Origin: Melampsora larici-populina 98AG31
Taxonomy: Eukaryota; Basidiomycota; Pucciniomycetes; Pucciniales; Melampsoraceae
NCBI RefSeq assembly: GCF_000204055.1
Contig: NW_006768765.1
Location: 2,677,601 to 2,741,600 of the forward strand
Reading direction: 5' to 3'
DNA: 64,000 bases
A model generated the notes under the pieces. It was not told the DNA's origin. It did not search any database and was given only the letters and a program-made list of their open reading frames with translations. Made by a program: the position numbers and the translations under genes. Below are positions 48,562 to 60,646 of the stretch, piece by piece (the stretch's first letter is position 1; every line of letters begins with the position of its first letter).

Positions 48562-50388
48562 TCAAGTCCTGGCGGAGGCGCCCTGTTCATAGCCTTGTTC
48601 GAAGCCTTGTTCAACACCAGCATTAAAGTGCCCATTTTGTCCAAAGAAAGTGGAGGCTTCTTGTGGGTTTTTACCAGCTCCACTTGAGCGGGCTTGTTGA
48701 CCGGCTTGAACACCTACTTGTAGACCTGCTACAAATTCGGGGTCTTGATCCACTGGGGAACCGGGTTCCGGGGATGTACCAATGCTTTGACGGCCCAAAG
48801 CTTGACTAGCTTGAGCTTGACCCGTTTGAGACGCGTTGATGCCGCTTTGCGGACCGACTGATTGGTTGGAGTTTGCGCGTGCGCGCTGTTGAAATCCTGC
48901 CGCGAAACCTTGTTGCACACCAGCATTGTATTGTGCGTTTTGACCAAACAGAGATGAGATCTCTTGCCCGGAAGAGCTCATTCCGTTAGCTCCTTGATTT
49001 GCGCCTGCTTGATATCCAACTTTTTGACCGGCTAGAAACTCTGCATCTACCTCGGAGCCAACTTGTTGAGAGCCACCTAGATTTTGGCGACCCGATGTGT
49101 TGAGTCCGGAGGATAAACCAGCTTGAGATTGCGCATTCTGGCCAAAGTTCGCTCCACTTTGTAAACTACCTGCCTGGTTGATACCCGCATTCATCCTTTG
49201 CTGTTCGGCTACTTGGAAGCCCTGTTGAGCACCCGCGTTGAAGTATGGGTTTTGACTGAACAGGCCAGGCGGCGCTTGTCCACCACTTCCACTGACTCCA
49301 GATTGCATGCCTGCTTGAAATCCAGCACGTTGACCGGCCTCAAATTCCGCTTCTTGACTAACTTGAGATGATGTTGTGCCGGCTCCTTGGGTTTGAGCGC
49401 CCTGACCGTTCTGGCGGCCGACTGCTTTGTTGGCGTCCGGTTGTAAGTGTTGCTGATGACCGATCTCAAAACCTTGTTCTGCGCCAGCATTGAAAATTGC
49501 GTTTTGACCGAGCAATGCAGGAGCTTGCTGAGCGGTAGTGACTCGACTGTTGCGTGATGATCCAGCTTTCACCCCAGCATCATATCCAGCACGTCGTCCT
49601 GCCATAAATTCTACGTCTTGTTCGATCGGGGTACCAGGTACACCTCCCTCTAAATTCTGATGTCCGGAGGCGTTGAGTGATGAAGATGAACCGGGTTGGG
49701 TTTGCGTGCCACGAACAGAGTTGACACCGGTAAGTGCTTGATTGATGCCCGCGCGAGCATGCTGTTGGACACCCGCCTCAAAACCGGCCTGTACTCCGGC
49801 ATTATAATTTGCGTTTTGGTCAAACAAAGCCGACACTTGTTGCTCAACAGGAGCTATCCCAGAGGCCGCAACTCGTGAACCTGCTTGGAATCCAACTTGA
49901 TAGCCTGCCATGTATTGAGCGTCCATGATTGGCTGTGAGCCAGTTTGCTGAGATCCGCCAGCATTTTGACGGTCAGACGTGTACACCGTTGTGTTGAAAC
50001 TGTCCGTAGGATTTTGAAAATTAACTGATGCCTCTGGGGCGATGATAGGTCGGGCTGATCTGCCGCTGGCGGGCAATGCTGACGAATCAACGTCGGGAGT
50101 ATAAGGGGCGCTTGCAAGGGTTTGCTGGCTAGTATAAGGGTTGATAGACCTAGATTGAAAAGAAGTGGTTCTAGCGGTACAAACAACTGTTAACGAGTAC
50201 TGTAAAGAAAAGAGGTAGATGGATTGCTAACCTCGACATAATTTGCGAGATGGGAAGCGCTCGGCCCTCTGTCATGGTTGCTGCAAAGACCGACGTCAGC
50301 AATCCAGACTTGGATAACGCAAGTAAATGATGATATGCTTACAAGTTAAGATACCAGCAGCACCGACAGCAGCATATGCAAATCGCAT
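48562..50388 (-). CDS. Secreted-type repeat protein, five ~85-105-residue Gly/Gln/Ala repeats
   Basis: The first exon is 50388-50343 and a short second exon follows (about 50298-50233). The long last exon probably starts just after the CTAG acceptor near 50169 and ends at 48562. The N-terminus is Met-Arg followed by a small hydrophobic stretch (FAYAAVGAAGILT), plausible as a signal peptide. The body repeats a module: D.EF.AGQ..GYQAG, a Gly/Ser spacer, then QN..YNAGVQQGF..G.QQ and an Asn/Gln/Ser-rich linker. Five modules are visible, the last cut short before the stop. Cysteines are almost absent. Short, regularly spaced aromatic-Gly motifs suggest a structural or cell-wall-associated secreted protein. 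An effector role is possible in a rust, but nothing in the sequence proves it. Confidence 0.65.
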
Positions 50389-51541
50389 TTTTTCGGTTCG
50401 GCTAGGTTGTTAAGAATAATGTGTTTTGAAAAGGAAAGGTATTAAGTGATTGTAAAAGTGAATGGGAGTTAAGCGGGGTGGATCGCGAGCAGCGAATCGA
50501 TAGAAAGAAAATTAGATGCAAAGTCTTCGGTGCGTGCTGAGAAGCTGGGCAGAAGATGACGGTGAAGTAGAAACGTGAGGAGCTGATATCTGTGAAAGTG
50601 AACGGGAGTTGAGCAAAGTGGATGGCTGAGCAGCGGATAATATAATTGGATAAGCTAAAAAGATTTAAGGTTTGTGGATGATAGGGAGGGAGCCAGGTTG
50701 GTTCGCTGGAGGAATCTGAAGGGCTCAATATATACGCTATGGATCAAATTTGTCTGCGTTGCGTCAATGTTGTTGGATTGTTCTGCTAGACATCTGGTCA
50801 CCGCGAGAAAGAAGCACGAGCTGACTGAAGGATCATGGACCAAACAGCTTTGAACCGTTGTTGAGGCTCAGCTTCCTAAGTAACTGGATCCCAACCTTAT
50901 CATGCTCTTGCCAGATAGCAGTCATCGAGAAGATGAAAAACATACAGAGCAAAACAGACCAACTTGCTTTGCCACTGCAGTCAAATGAAGATTCATTGGT
51001 TTGAGAGCTCAATGAATTTAAGTTGGCAGAGGAAAGGAAGGAAACGATGTTGACCTTTGATGAACATGAACATCAGACTGCCTGGCGCAGTCGCGATTCA
51101 TTCCGGCGAGTCCGAGATTCTCTGCTCCTCTCGCAAGCTCGCTCGCCGAGACGGACGCAGTTGCATAGTTGAGGATTTGCCGACAATTCTGTGTTTCGGT
51201 CATCAAGTGTCTGTCTGGTGAAGAATAACACAAAGACAATAATGAGCTAGTGCGAACCCTCACAGACTGTGTGTACGACATCAAGACTCTCCAGGAACAA
51301 GATCATTATTGAGGAAGGCATACTGGGCCTCCAAGTCACGCGTTCCATGGGTTGATCTCGACATCATAAGTAAGAGGACCATTGCATCAAGATGGACGGG
51401 TGTAGGGATTTTATATTGTATCTCTCATGAACTCAATCAACATCAAGCCAAGTCGAGCAAATCAGTTTCCTCGTCCAACCGATTGCTGCAACTCGGACAA
51501 CCCAAATAATCTTACAAACAACAAAAGAACACATAGGAGCC
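50389..51541. other. Intergenic upstream of the repeat-protein gene
   Basis: No supported gene. Two near-identical blocks (about 50445-50505 and 50578-50640) with AGTGAATGGGAGTT/AAGTGAACGGGAGTT and GTGGAT..GAGCAGCG form an imperfect ~130-bp tandem duplication in the promoter region. Confidence 0.5.
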
Positions 51542-54500
51542 TTAACCAGAATGATCAGCATAAAACCTATTCCAATCCAAGCGAGAGACTAATTCGTTCA
51601 AGAACCCTTCTTTGCCTTCCTTCCTCATTCTCACTTCTCGATCAGCAGCCCGATCACTCAAAGCCTCCAAAGCATTTATCAGCTTCCTGAGACCCACAAT
51701 CTGCCTTCCCTTCAACTTTTCAATCACCACATCCTCTTCCTCTTCCTCCAAGCCATTCAGTATCTTCCCAAGTCCAATGATAGGTTGAAAGATGGAATTC
51801 TCAAGGATCTTCATAAATGAAACTTGTCGATCTCTTAGAAAGAGTGCATTTCGGATATCTTCAATCATCAATCTATGCATCTCTTTCAATTCTTCCACTG
51901 TCTTATAGCCATTATTTGTTTCTTCTTCTTCTCCTTCCTCCTTGACAGGCCATTGTTCATGTTTCAAGATTTGAAGTCGAGTTTGATTGACTTCTTCCAT
52001 GAATTTACGCCAATTTACCTCAATTGCGATATCCCATGTGAATGAGACCAGGCCGTCCAAAAGTCGTTGACAAGCTGAGGTCAACAAGCATAACCGATGG
52101 ATCTCACTTCGCCGAGTCTTTGGCCTACGGAGACGAGTACGAAGTAAATGCTGATTTCGACGCATGATTGATTGTAAGCGAACAAGTTTCATCAGATATC
52201 GATTCACATCACGATAATGCTCGATGATTTCAGGGCTTAGCAAGGGGATAAGCCCAGGGGGAGGTTTAAAATCGAGGAAAAGGAAGTCGAATGCATGTAT
52301 CGAATCCGCAGGTTGTATGTGCTCTTGATCCGTTGCTTCGGTGGCGAATGATAGCCGATCATCAAGCTCACGCCATGCCGATGCTGTCAGCTCTTCCGGG
52401 ATTGAATCCAAGACAACCGATCGAAGGGCAGATGAAAGATCAAATCCACCAGGCGGCCAACGAGCTTTTTCCATCAATCTGACACTCACACCCACCGCCG
52501 AGGGTCCGTCGATCAACCCATCCTGCTCTGTTTGATCGAAGAGAGCTCTCGACAACCGTTGACTAAAGTCGACATCAAAACAAAATAAAAACTGGCCCAG
52601 AATTTGAAGATGATCCAACAGTTCCATATCGATGATAAAGAACGACAATAATGATTGGTTGATAGAAGATGCGCGAGCGAGAAGTGGATTATGGACAGTC
52701 TCATGGGTGAGTATCGAAAGCGAGGGAATGCACATGGCTTGTAGAAATGTGTGGTGGCTTTCAAAATTTCCTAGACGATCTTCAAAGACGGCGAGCAATG
52801 AAGCAGAGTGGGGCGAGTGACTATCACGTCTTAAACCTCTCGTGATATTTTCGAAGAACCTATCTAGGTCTGCTTGGGGGTCATTTGGCTCGTGTACCTT
52901 GCGCTTCACTTTACTGGAAAAGTTTGCTGTTGTGCTAGGAAGCTTGACGTGATTTCTCCAGGCAGACGTTCGAACATGTATATCTCGGACTTGCTGCGCC
53001 AATGCAATCCGGGAACTGATGTTTCAAAGACAGAGAGACTCGATCATGAGTGAGAAAGTCGGGATATAGGGATTAGCACTGCCAGCTTACCACTCTAACT
53101 CCGTTGCACTCCACACCCATCTAGCGCGCTCAAGAGCCTCGATCGGTAGTAATCTACATACCGGTCTTGGTTCTGATTTTTCAATCATACTACCACTTGA
53201 TGTTCTCAAGATGCGTAATGCAATGCCAGCTTGAAACAATTTCTCAGCGACTTCGATCGGCATGAAGGTCGGAATCCGATCCAGCTTGAGCTGCAGGGGT
53301 AGAGCCATGTGAAACCAAATTAGCACGATGTGGAAGAATATCATGATTGTCTTGAAACTCGCAGAAAAGCGACTGAGAACTTCAGAAGCAGATGAGAAAA
53401 CAAACTCAAAACAATATACCGAATGGCATTCGGTGACATGTTGTTTGTTCCTAAATCCTCAGCCGCATTCGGTGCCTTCACACGTTCAATTCCACATTCT
53501 CGCCATAATCTTTGATGAAGTTCATCGAATTCATTCGGCCAATCGAGATGGCCGTCGCGTTCGTCTTGTTTTCTTGGCAACCAATTGAGATCTTGAACCG
53601 GTCCATCAGTGCTACGTATCATCCCTAACCAAGTCTCCCAACCAATGAGTACACGGGTAGAGATCCTATCAAGCAACCAACTTGAGACCGTTTGGAGCAT
53701 CGGTGAACCAGCGGTCTGCAGTAAATGATCGGCAAATTGGTATAGATGCGAGAGTTGATCTGTAGGAGAGGAAGGTGCACTGGTGATTATCAAGTCGGCC
53801 AACTTAGATAAAAGATCTAGAATGGGCCCCAGAACGGTTTGACGCGTGAGAACGAGTTGGTGAGATGGAACTGCGAGAGCTGAATGAATTTCGACCCGTA
53901 ACATCGCAGCTAATTGGTCAAGACCACTCGCCAATAGTCCTTGCAAGTATGGATCTGTAGAATCAAGTTTACTGAGATTGAGACCAAGTTTAAGTGCGAG
54001 ATCGAAGGTAACCTGGCTAGCTTCGTTTGTCAATCCGAGTATTCGTGGTAAAGAACTTTGTCCGAGATGTAAACCAAGGCAGAGTCGCGCATAGAGATCG
54101 GAGGCACGCGAGAGAGGCCAAGCTGGTTTATATGCGATCAGAGGATCGTGATTTGATTCGTTGCAATAAGCGGATTGAAGTAAAACATCCCAAGTCTGAG
54201 TTGAAGATTCGGAAGGATAAGGCGATTGATAAGTTGGGATAGATTGTGTGGATGTACGTTGATAAGTGTCCCAGCTCAAGATAGAAGCTTGAGACTGAGA
54301 ATAAGAATGATTCAGTGGCTATTGAGAGTGCATTGAAGAAGGACACAGGAGGCACTTACCGGAACTTGAGGTGGAAGTGGATAATATTGAATCGATGATG
54401 ATTTGATTGAATTTGTCTTGGTATCTTCCTTGATAGTGTCAGATAACTTGGGAATGAGATTGTTGTTGATAGCAGTTTGAAACGGGTTGACATCAATTGA

Positions 54501-54629
54501 GACCAGTGGTGGTAAGTTATCAATGATGTACTCCATCATATATTCTCCATCAAAACCACATGGATCCCAAATGGCATCTCTCAACTTTTCTTTACACAGA
54601 TCCGTCGGGTACGGGGCCAAGAGACACAT
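51542..54629 (-). CDS. Gamma-tubulin complex component (Spc97/Spc98-GCP family)
   Basis: Exons: 54629-54360, 54294 to about 53433, about 53297-53090, and about 53017-51542. GCP proteins assemble with gamma-tubulin to nucleate microtubules at spindle pole bodies. Supporting blocks are an N-terminal TWDVLLQ region, KPAWPLSRASDLYARLCLG, DRIPTFMPIEVAEKLFQAGIALRILR (a typical GCP signature), FFIIDMELLDHLQILGQFLFCFDVDF, and a C-terminal helical part with SFTWDIAIEVNW. Yeast Spc97/98 and human GCP2-6 share this order. The protein is about 930 aa. I cannot decide which paralogue it is; the divergent N-terminus fits GCP5/6-like or lineage-specific members. An extra upstream exon starting at the ATG at 54663 is possible. 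Confidence 0.75.
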
Positions 54630-55113
54630 CTATCACACCGACACCTCGTCGGAGTCGTCGATCATGACGAACTGATCAGCACCAGCTTCATTGAGCTCCT
54701 CGCTTTATTCGAAGAATTCGCGTATCTGAGTGAGCTTCAGCAAAGACTTGATGACGAGTTCCGCCTCAAAACTTCAGTTCATCCATGGGATATACATAAT
54801 TATACCAAGCGGTCTGGAACTCAAGTGACGAAGAACCTCTAATGAGATATACTACGCTTGATGTGAGTGGCTAAGATCAACTGTCCATAATCTGTCTGCC
54901 CAGTACGAGGTGTACCCAAATGACTGAAAAAATTGCAAAGATAAGGAGAGTGGAACAAAAGACCATCTGATAAAGCATTTGATCTTTATTGATGTATTTG
55001 AACAAGCTTGAGGACTTGCTATGCAGCTCGATCTAGCGTTCCGATCACTCGACTATTCGACTCAAATTCATGGATCTATCACTAGCCACGAGCGAGCTGA
55101 TTGATCTATGCGT
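54630..55113. other. Intergenic between the GCP gene and the second Harbinger element
   Basis: No gene or repeat recognised in about 480 bp. It probably holds the GCP promoter. Confidence 0.5.
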
Positions 55114-55260
55114 TTAGGGTACTCAAAGTAAGTATGCACGCGTGCATACTTTTCTGTACATACTTTTTTGTAATTTTTTTTTGCGGGGAAAAAAAAAGTA
55201 TGTTTGGGTCCAGGTTTGAGGACACCACGCATACTTTCCCCAATATCACCTACTTCCATC

Positions 55261-56929
55261 ATGCCTCGTCCTGGCCGAAGGCAAGAAATATCCGTGGATC
55301 TCGCTCAAGCCTCTGCACAGGTCTTATCTGTGCTCCATTCCACTGCGCAACCGCCGTCTGATTTTGTTTTATACGCCTGCCTTCACCTCAATTTGATAAC
55401 TGCTACGACCTCGATGTTGTTGGACGACTCCGAAGAAGTCTGTGTCTTATCGATTCTCTCCCTTCTTCAAGCGTTCAATGATTTCCTCAAAGGAAGCTGT
55501 GACCTACAAGCTATCACCGCATCTCAGCAAACCATCCATCAACACTATTTCCAAATAGCCCTAGCAATTGGTGAAGGTTTTGATCATCTAACTCACATCC
55601 GATATGTTGAACCTCGATTTCATAATCGACTTACTATGTTGCAACATCTAAGATTTGGGGCGGTTTTCAATTACGGTACTCAAAGCAACTATGTACGCGT
55701 ACATATGTAGCTTTGAGTACCGCAAATGGATCTGAAAGAAACTTTCTCCGTCATGTACGTTCCATTTCTTCCGTTGGCTAATCTGACACCATTCTGATGT
55801 GGTGCATTTACTTTAACCAGGGACGAATGTCCAAAGAAAACTTCTACCGGTTGGCCGGCCTCATTCGAGATGATCTGGTCTTCATGAACAACTCAAATGT
55901 GCCTCAAGCACCAGTTGAATGGCAGTTGATGGTTACTCTATGTAGGCTGGGACTTAGCGGAAACGGTGGTAGTGCTTATATGATAGGGCAGTTGTTTGGA
56001 CTTAGTGGTAGGTCAAAAATATCAAGTGTTCAGGTGACAATAGCGACTGACCCTTGGTGTTCTTAGAAGGGTCAGTTCACAACTACACACTTCGATGTTT
56101 CGAGGCGATTTTAAAACTCGAACAGGAATACGTTTACTGGCCAAATCAACATGAAAGAGACCAAATCAAGGCTCATTTTGGAAGCAAGTCTTTCTTCAAA
56201 GATTGTGTAGGCTGTATAGATGGAACCCTCATACCTTTGGATTTCGCACCGGTCAAGAATCCCGAAGACTTTTGGACTCAAAAGCACATTTACGCCCTCA
56301 ACACCCTGTTAGTTAGTGATCACCGAGGTCGAATCATCTATGCTAAACATGGGTGGTGTGGTAGTGCTCACGACCAACGTGTCTTTAATTCAACACATGT
56401 AAGTGAAAATACTCGTAGTTTGTCATTCAATTTGGTCTAATTGAGACTTTTTCTTTAGCTTGCTCAAAATCTAGATCTATACTTTGGGGTGAACGAGTAT
56501 CTCTTGGCTGACTCGGGTTACACATGCTCAAAGAACATCATACCGACTTTCAAAAGCCCACGATTACAGAGTTTAGATGCTTTGAAAAGGGATTTTAATA
56601 GGGCACTCAGTGAACAAAGAGTGATCAGCGAACATGGAAATGGCCAACTCAAGCTTCGATTTCAGTCTTTGCAAGATTTACGGATCCTAATCAAAGACGC
56701 CCTTTCAGCTACACACGCAACCAACTGGCTGCAGGTGTGCTGCATACTGCACAACTTTTCAATTAAATGGAATGACGCTTGGATTGCGGAATCCCCTCCA
56801 CCTCCCAATATTGATGATGTAGATGTAGACAATGATTACGAACCGATTGTTTTGGAAAGAAACACCGCATACCGCAGGAGGAATAATCTCTTGGCTGAAT
56901 TTAGAAGGTATTGCCAACGACATCATTAG
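55261..56929 (+). CDS. HARBI1-like DDE nuclease of the 5.3-kb element (482 aa if spliced as proposed)
   Basis: Proposed exons are 55261-55675, 55711-55754, 55821-56007, 56067-56398 and 56459-56929, 483 codons in frame. The N-terminal ~135 residues form a helical region without a known domain. NGSERNF, RMSKENFYRL and the DDE core follow: Asp in CVGCIDGTLIP, Asp in GSAHDQRVF and Glu in ISEHGNGQLK. The C-terminus is acidic, then Arg-rich. The weak point is the first junction. A 49-bp palindromic MITE occupies 55674-55722, and the frame is kept only if 35 nt (55676-55710, GT..AG) are removed. If that mini-intron is not spliced, the protein stops at residue 149. Confidence 0.7.
55674..55722. mobile_element. 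49-bp palindromic mini-MITE inside the nuclease gene
   Basis: It runs from CGGTACTCAAAGC to GCTTTGAGTACCG with TATGTACGCGTACATA in the centre, a near-perfect palindrome made of little more than two terminal repeats. TTA lies on the left and CAA on the right, so the target duplication is not intact. Its ends match the CGGTACTCAAAG MITE at 12717 and differ at one base from the host element. Confidence 0.8.
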
Positions 56930-57065
56930 CTGATTCCCTTAGAGTGATTATGGAAGTGTATAATCCAAAGAAAAATCTAGATATATACACGTTAGTAGAT
57001 GAAATGCAAAGATTCGGTCTGTTAATTTAAACATGAATCGAGTGCCCAAAAAGGCCCTTTTGACC

Positions 57066-57864
57066 CAAAAAAAACTAGTGACACATGAGTGAGTGAGGTC
57101 ACACAATGAGCCACTCGATTAAAATTTTATGTAAGAAATGAGTCAATTATGTTTCATGTCTCCTCAGAAGATAAGTATTTCATAAATACTTATCATGAAA
57201 TTTATATGTGATTGAATTTCAAAACACGCCATGATGCTATTTTTCATCTATCATGTACATACAGGTCTGCTCAGTTTTTTGCCCATCAGAATGAATAAAT
57301 CACATGTTATACCACATGAAACTTTTTTGACCTTGAAAAAATTGTTGCAAAAATTCACTACATAGAATTCTGTAGCTGCTCAGGCAATATTACTGAAGCT
57401 GTTTCATAGTAACAGAAAGGGTGTTACATGCAGTTGAGTTGATGAGATCACACCAAAACACTGGGTGGGTGTATGTAGTCAATCTTTTGAATACTTTTGT
57501 CAATCTGAAAAAAGTTACAGCATGTATTACATATGAATAACTTACGCTGATGAGCAGATAACTGAGCAGAACTGTATGTACATGATAACCACCTATTCAC
57601 TGAGCCTGTTGCACATATGTAGTGTGTGTGTTCTGGCTTAGGTGTGGAGTGATAGATCATTTTATGACAAATCATACTCCCAATCAAAAAAACTAGTGAC
57701 ACATGAGTGAGTGAGGTCACACAATGAGCCACTCGATTAAAATTTTATGTAAGAAATGAGTCAATTATGTTTCATGTCTCCTCAGAAGATAAGTATTTCA
57801 TAAATACTTATCATGAAATTTATATGTGATTGAATTTCAAAACACGCCATGATGCTATTTTTCA
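57066..57864. repeat. Perfect 172-bp direct repeats 618 bp apart
   Basis: Copies at 57075-57246 and 57693-57864 appear identical base for base, each preceded by C and a run of 7-8 As. They start CTAGTGACACATGAGTGAG and end GATGCTATTTTTCA. Each contains the stem GATAAGTATTT CAT AAATACTTATC. The interior (57247-57685) is non-coding. The layout recalls a miniature LTR element, but flanking 5-bp duplications and a primer-binding site are not evident. Confidence 0.8.
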
Positions 57865-57919
57865 AAGAGAAAATCATGTTTGATATCATTTCATACATAG
57901 TTAATGAAATCATTTTTTA

Positions 57920-58110
57920 AGTAGAAGAGAATATTTTTAGAATCATTTTTTTATTTCTGATCGATAGAAGAATAAGAAGGAAAACACACAAAAAAATTTG
58001 GAAACATGTGTATTTTATTTTTTGAGTGGAAGACAAATTTTTTAGATTTTGTTTTTATTTCCGATTGAGAGAAGAATAAGAAGGAAAACACACCAATTAA
58101 AAAATCGAAT
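57920..58110. repeat. Two-copy imperfect tandem repeat (~110 bp)
   Basis: The block with TTTTTATTTC.GATNGA followed by AGAAGAATAAGAAGGAAAAC and ACAC is present twice in tandem, with scattered differences. Confidence 0.65.
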
Positions 58111-58263
58111 CTTTTATTTATTCATTTTCAGAGATCAATCTTGGGTAGTTGCAAGAAGTGAAAACAAAAAAAAACACAATAATGTTTTGGTCTTTTCTGA
58201 TAGAAAGGAATATAAGAACTCAAATATGAATTAAACATTTCAATTGGACTAAATCAAAAATAA

Positions 58264-60281
58264 TCATGATAAATTTTTGATCACTTCATCAGCCATTCTT
58301 TCGGCCTCGGCATATGGAATGTTGGAAGAAGAGAGTTTAGCAATCATCGAAATCCTTTCTCGAGCTAAATCAAGCTTGGACAACCCAGAGCCATTGCTGT
58401 TCTCTTCCAAAGCTCGTCGCTCTTGGGCTAATTCTCGCTCTAGTTTCAGCATTTTGAGCTCGTCTTGTTTCTTTCTTTTCGACTTCCTCAGTTCGATCTC
58501 TTCAGCTGATAGGTCATTCTCTTCCAAAGCGTGTTTATCTGATGGTTTTGTAATTCCAAATCGAGCTCCTAAGATATTGGCCATTCCAGTTGATGCGCCT
58601 GCCACTTGTTCTAGCATAAGTCTTTGATTTTCATTTGAAGCCTTATGAAGGTCATTCATTTCTTTGAAATCCGCTTGAGTCGGTAAGCTGGATTGGATAG
58701 TTTTGAGAACTGCTGCAGTTCCTGAATTTCGTTTTGAGTTTTTCAAAGAGCCACTGGCTTGATTCATCAATGGTGGTTGGGTTGATTTGGTTAGACGTAA
58801 TGATTGGGAGCTAGGTGTGCGTTGGATTGAAGTAGAAGTCAAAGGTCTTGGTTCAGACGCCTCAGTATCCACTTGGGTGAGGCTCAAGTCGAAGTCATTA
58901 TCGCCTAGGATCCTATGTAAGTCCTCGTTGCTTGGTTCCAAAGATTTGCTGGGATTCCAACCGCTGATTTGAGTAACCTGGGATTTGTCCCCTTGAGTTA
59001 TAATACCGGACTCCACAGCGTTCAAAGGCTCGTTGCTTGGGCGATCCCCCATAATTGGGAGAAGTATGTTGTAGTAGTTACATTTGCTATGTAAGATTTC
59101 TGTGACAAAGGCCAGTCAGCAAATCTAAAACAAAAAAAGAAATTCAAATCTTATCTACCTTTAGTTGTATTTGCAGCCAACACCCTAATCTCCTCCTCTC
59201 GCTCCACAGTCCAATCTTCGGTTTGTTGTAGCGCTTCAATTTCCGAGTCGGTATGTTGCTTCATCATAACGCCACCACCTGTTCCTGTACGCCAACCTTC
59301 TGCCGCATGGAATTTACATTCTAACGTTTCAATCTACATTTACACCCGTATGTGAGGTTAGAAAAGACAATTAACACAAGTCAATATGAAAGCAAGAAAG
59401 CGTAGAGAAAAACCCTAAGTTAAAAAACACGATGAGAACATTTTGAAAAAAAAACTGACCTGCTGTTTAACACCAGCCCATGTGCAACCGCTGAAGCCCT
59501 TTGCCACGAGATACTTGACACACCTATCACAACATTCCTTTTTTTTGGGAGTACCCGCACGATATCTTGTGTAATTAGTCGAAGTGGTATCGTAGCTCTC
59601 CATACACATCCATTCGGAATCGTTTGGAGAATCTTGATCACCCCAATTGAAAGATAACCATTCAACTATCAAATCAAGCATTGATTTGCCTTCGTCATTC
59701 AAATCTTTGATCCAAGAGAGCTGTTTTTGAGTTGATGAATCGCTGTGAGCTAACACTTCGTCGGTTGCCGTTAAAGCTTGACTATCTGATTGGTTTATAT
59801 TGGTTGAAGACTGAACTGATGAATTGTTTGTGGTTAAAGGTTCAACCGTGGAGGCTTGGCTGGGGGTTAATACTGGAGCTGAAGAAGATGCTGGGGTTTT
59901 CTTCTTTGAAGATCGAGTACCACGAGGCTTCTTCTTAGATTGAGTCAATGGTGGAGTCATCGCAGGTGGATTTGATGTTACCGAAGGGGATAATAAAGGC
60001 ACCGAAGTAACTTGCGTAGTTGGCGGAATTGGCTGAGTTCCAGGATAAGCCAAAATCAAGGGCGAAGACGAAGAAATGTAAGGATGGTGGTGTGCAGGGT
60101 AGGGTGTTATAAGCTGAATCGGGGTCGTTGGACTTGTGCTTGATATAGTCTGAGGAATACCCCAGACCACTTCGCTCGGTGTTGTGTTCAGGCTGTTGAT
60201 TGCAGTCGGTTGGGAGTTTTGAGCGTTGACGACTGCATTGGGGTTGCTAGGTGGATGCGTCGGAGGAGGTTGATCGGCCAT
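58264..60281 (-). CDS. Second protein of the 5.3-kb Harbinger element (610 aa)
   Basis: Exons 60281-59460, 59333-59159 and 59099-58264 join to 611 codons with no internal stop. The exon 3 acceptor (CACAG) was chosen because it alone keeps the frame. The first ~200 residues are Pro/Thr/Ser-rich with a basic SKKKPRGTRSSKKK patch that could be a nuclear signal. A Trp-rich helical block follows (SWIKDLNDEGKSMLDLIVEWL, NWGDQ, YTRYRAGTPKKKECC, CTWAGVKQQIETLE, AEGWRTGTGGG), reminiscent of a divergent trihelix-type DNA-binding domain. The C-terminus is a long charged helix (LRKSKRKKQDELKMLKLERELAQERRA region), probably coiled coil. In Harbinger transposition the second ORF binds ends and recruits the nuclease; that role is inferred here from position. 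Confidence 0.72.
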
Positions 60282-60605
60282 GATGGAGAAAGGGGAACAG
60301 GAGCCTGTAAGAGTGCTGAACGAAAAAAAAATACTTTTCCCCACCGTGCATAGTTTTGAAAAAGCTCAAAAAAAGTATGTACAGAAAAGTATGCACGCGT
60401 GCATACTTACTTTGAGTACCCTAGTTGTATACGTCAAGACAAACAACTCGGGGAAAGCTATCAAAAAATAGTGCTACATGTATGCATTCAAAGTGCAACG
60501 GTGTCTTCCCCACCACTTACCGGGTCCCTAGAAGAGCTTTGACCGTCAACGGTCCTTGATAAGCTGATGAAACTTTCAGGGCACGTTTGGTACGGCTTAC
60601 AAAAG

Positions 60606-60646
60606 TTCGTACCTTTTTAAAGGTACGAAATTTCCGACCCCGGAAA
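60606..60646. repeat. Paired palindromes near the left end of a third element
   Basis: TTCGTACCTTT TT AAAGGTACGAA (60606-60629) is followed directly by TTTCCG ACCC CGGAAA (60631-60646). Another stem (TTGACTTTT...AAAAAGTCAA, about 60667-60688) follows. They lie about 190 bp upstream of the third nuclease gene, near GGCACGTTTGGTACGGCTTA (about 60580), a plausible but unproven element end. Confidence 0.7.

Larger units (their letters stand above)
56930..58263. other. Internal non-coding part of the 5.3-kb element
   Basis: This stretch lies between the two convergent genes. It holds a perfect 172-bp direct repeat pair and a short tandem array, both listed separately, and no coding region. Confidence 0.6.
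55117..60421. mobile_element. 5.3-kb autonomous-type Harbinger element with GGGTACTCAAAG ends
   Basis: The left end GGGTACTCAAAGTAAGTATG (55117) and its exact inverse (ending 60421) extend into a perfect subterminal palindrome AAGTATGCACG CGTGCATACTT and a further CTGTACATACTTTTTT block on both sides. The flanks read TTA on the left and TAG on the right. Either the right TTA lost one T, or the duplication is GTT with ends starting TAGGG. The element encodes a DDE nuclease (plus) and a second protein (minus), facing each other. Shorter relatives with the same ends lie at 10475-10630 and 12717-12913, and one sits inside its own nuclease gene. Confidence 0.88.

Noticed and set aside
48729..49490. 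Out-of-frame proteins of 72-93 aa in the repeat-protein gene
   Set aside because: They are alternative-frame readings of the modular repeats.
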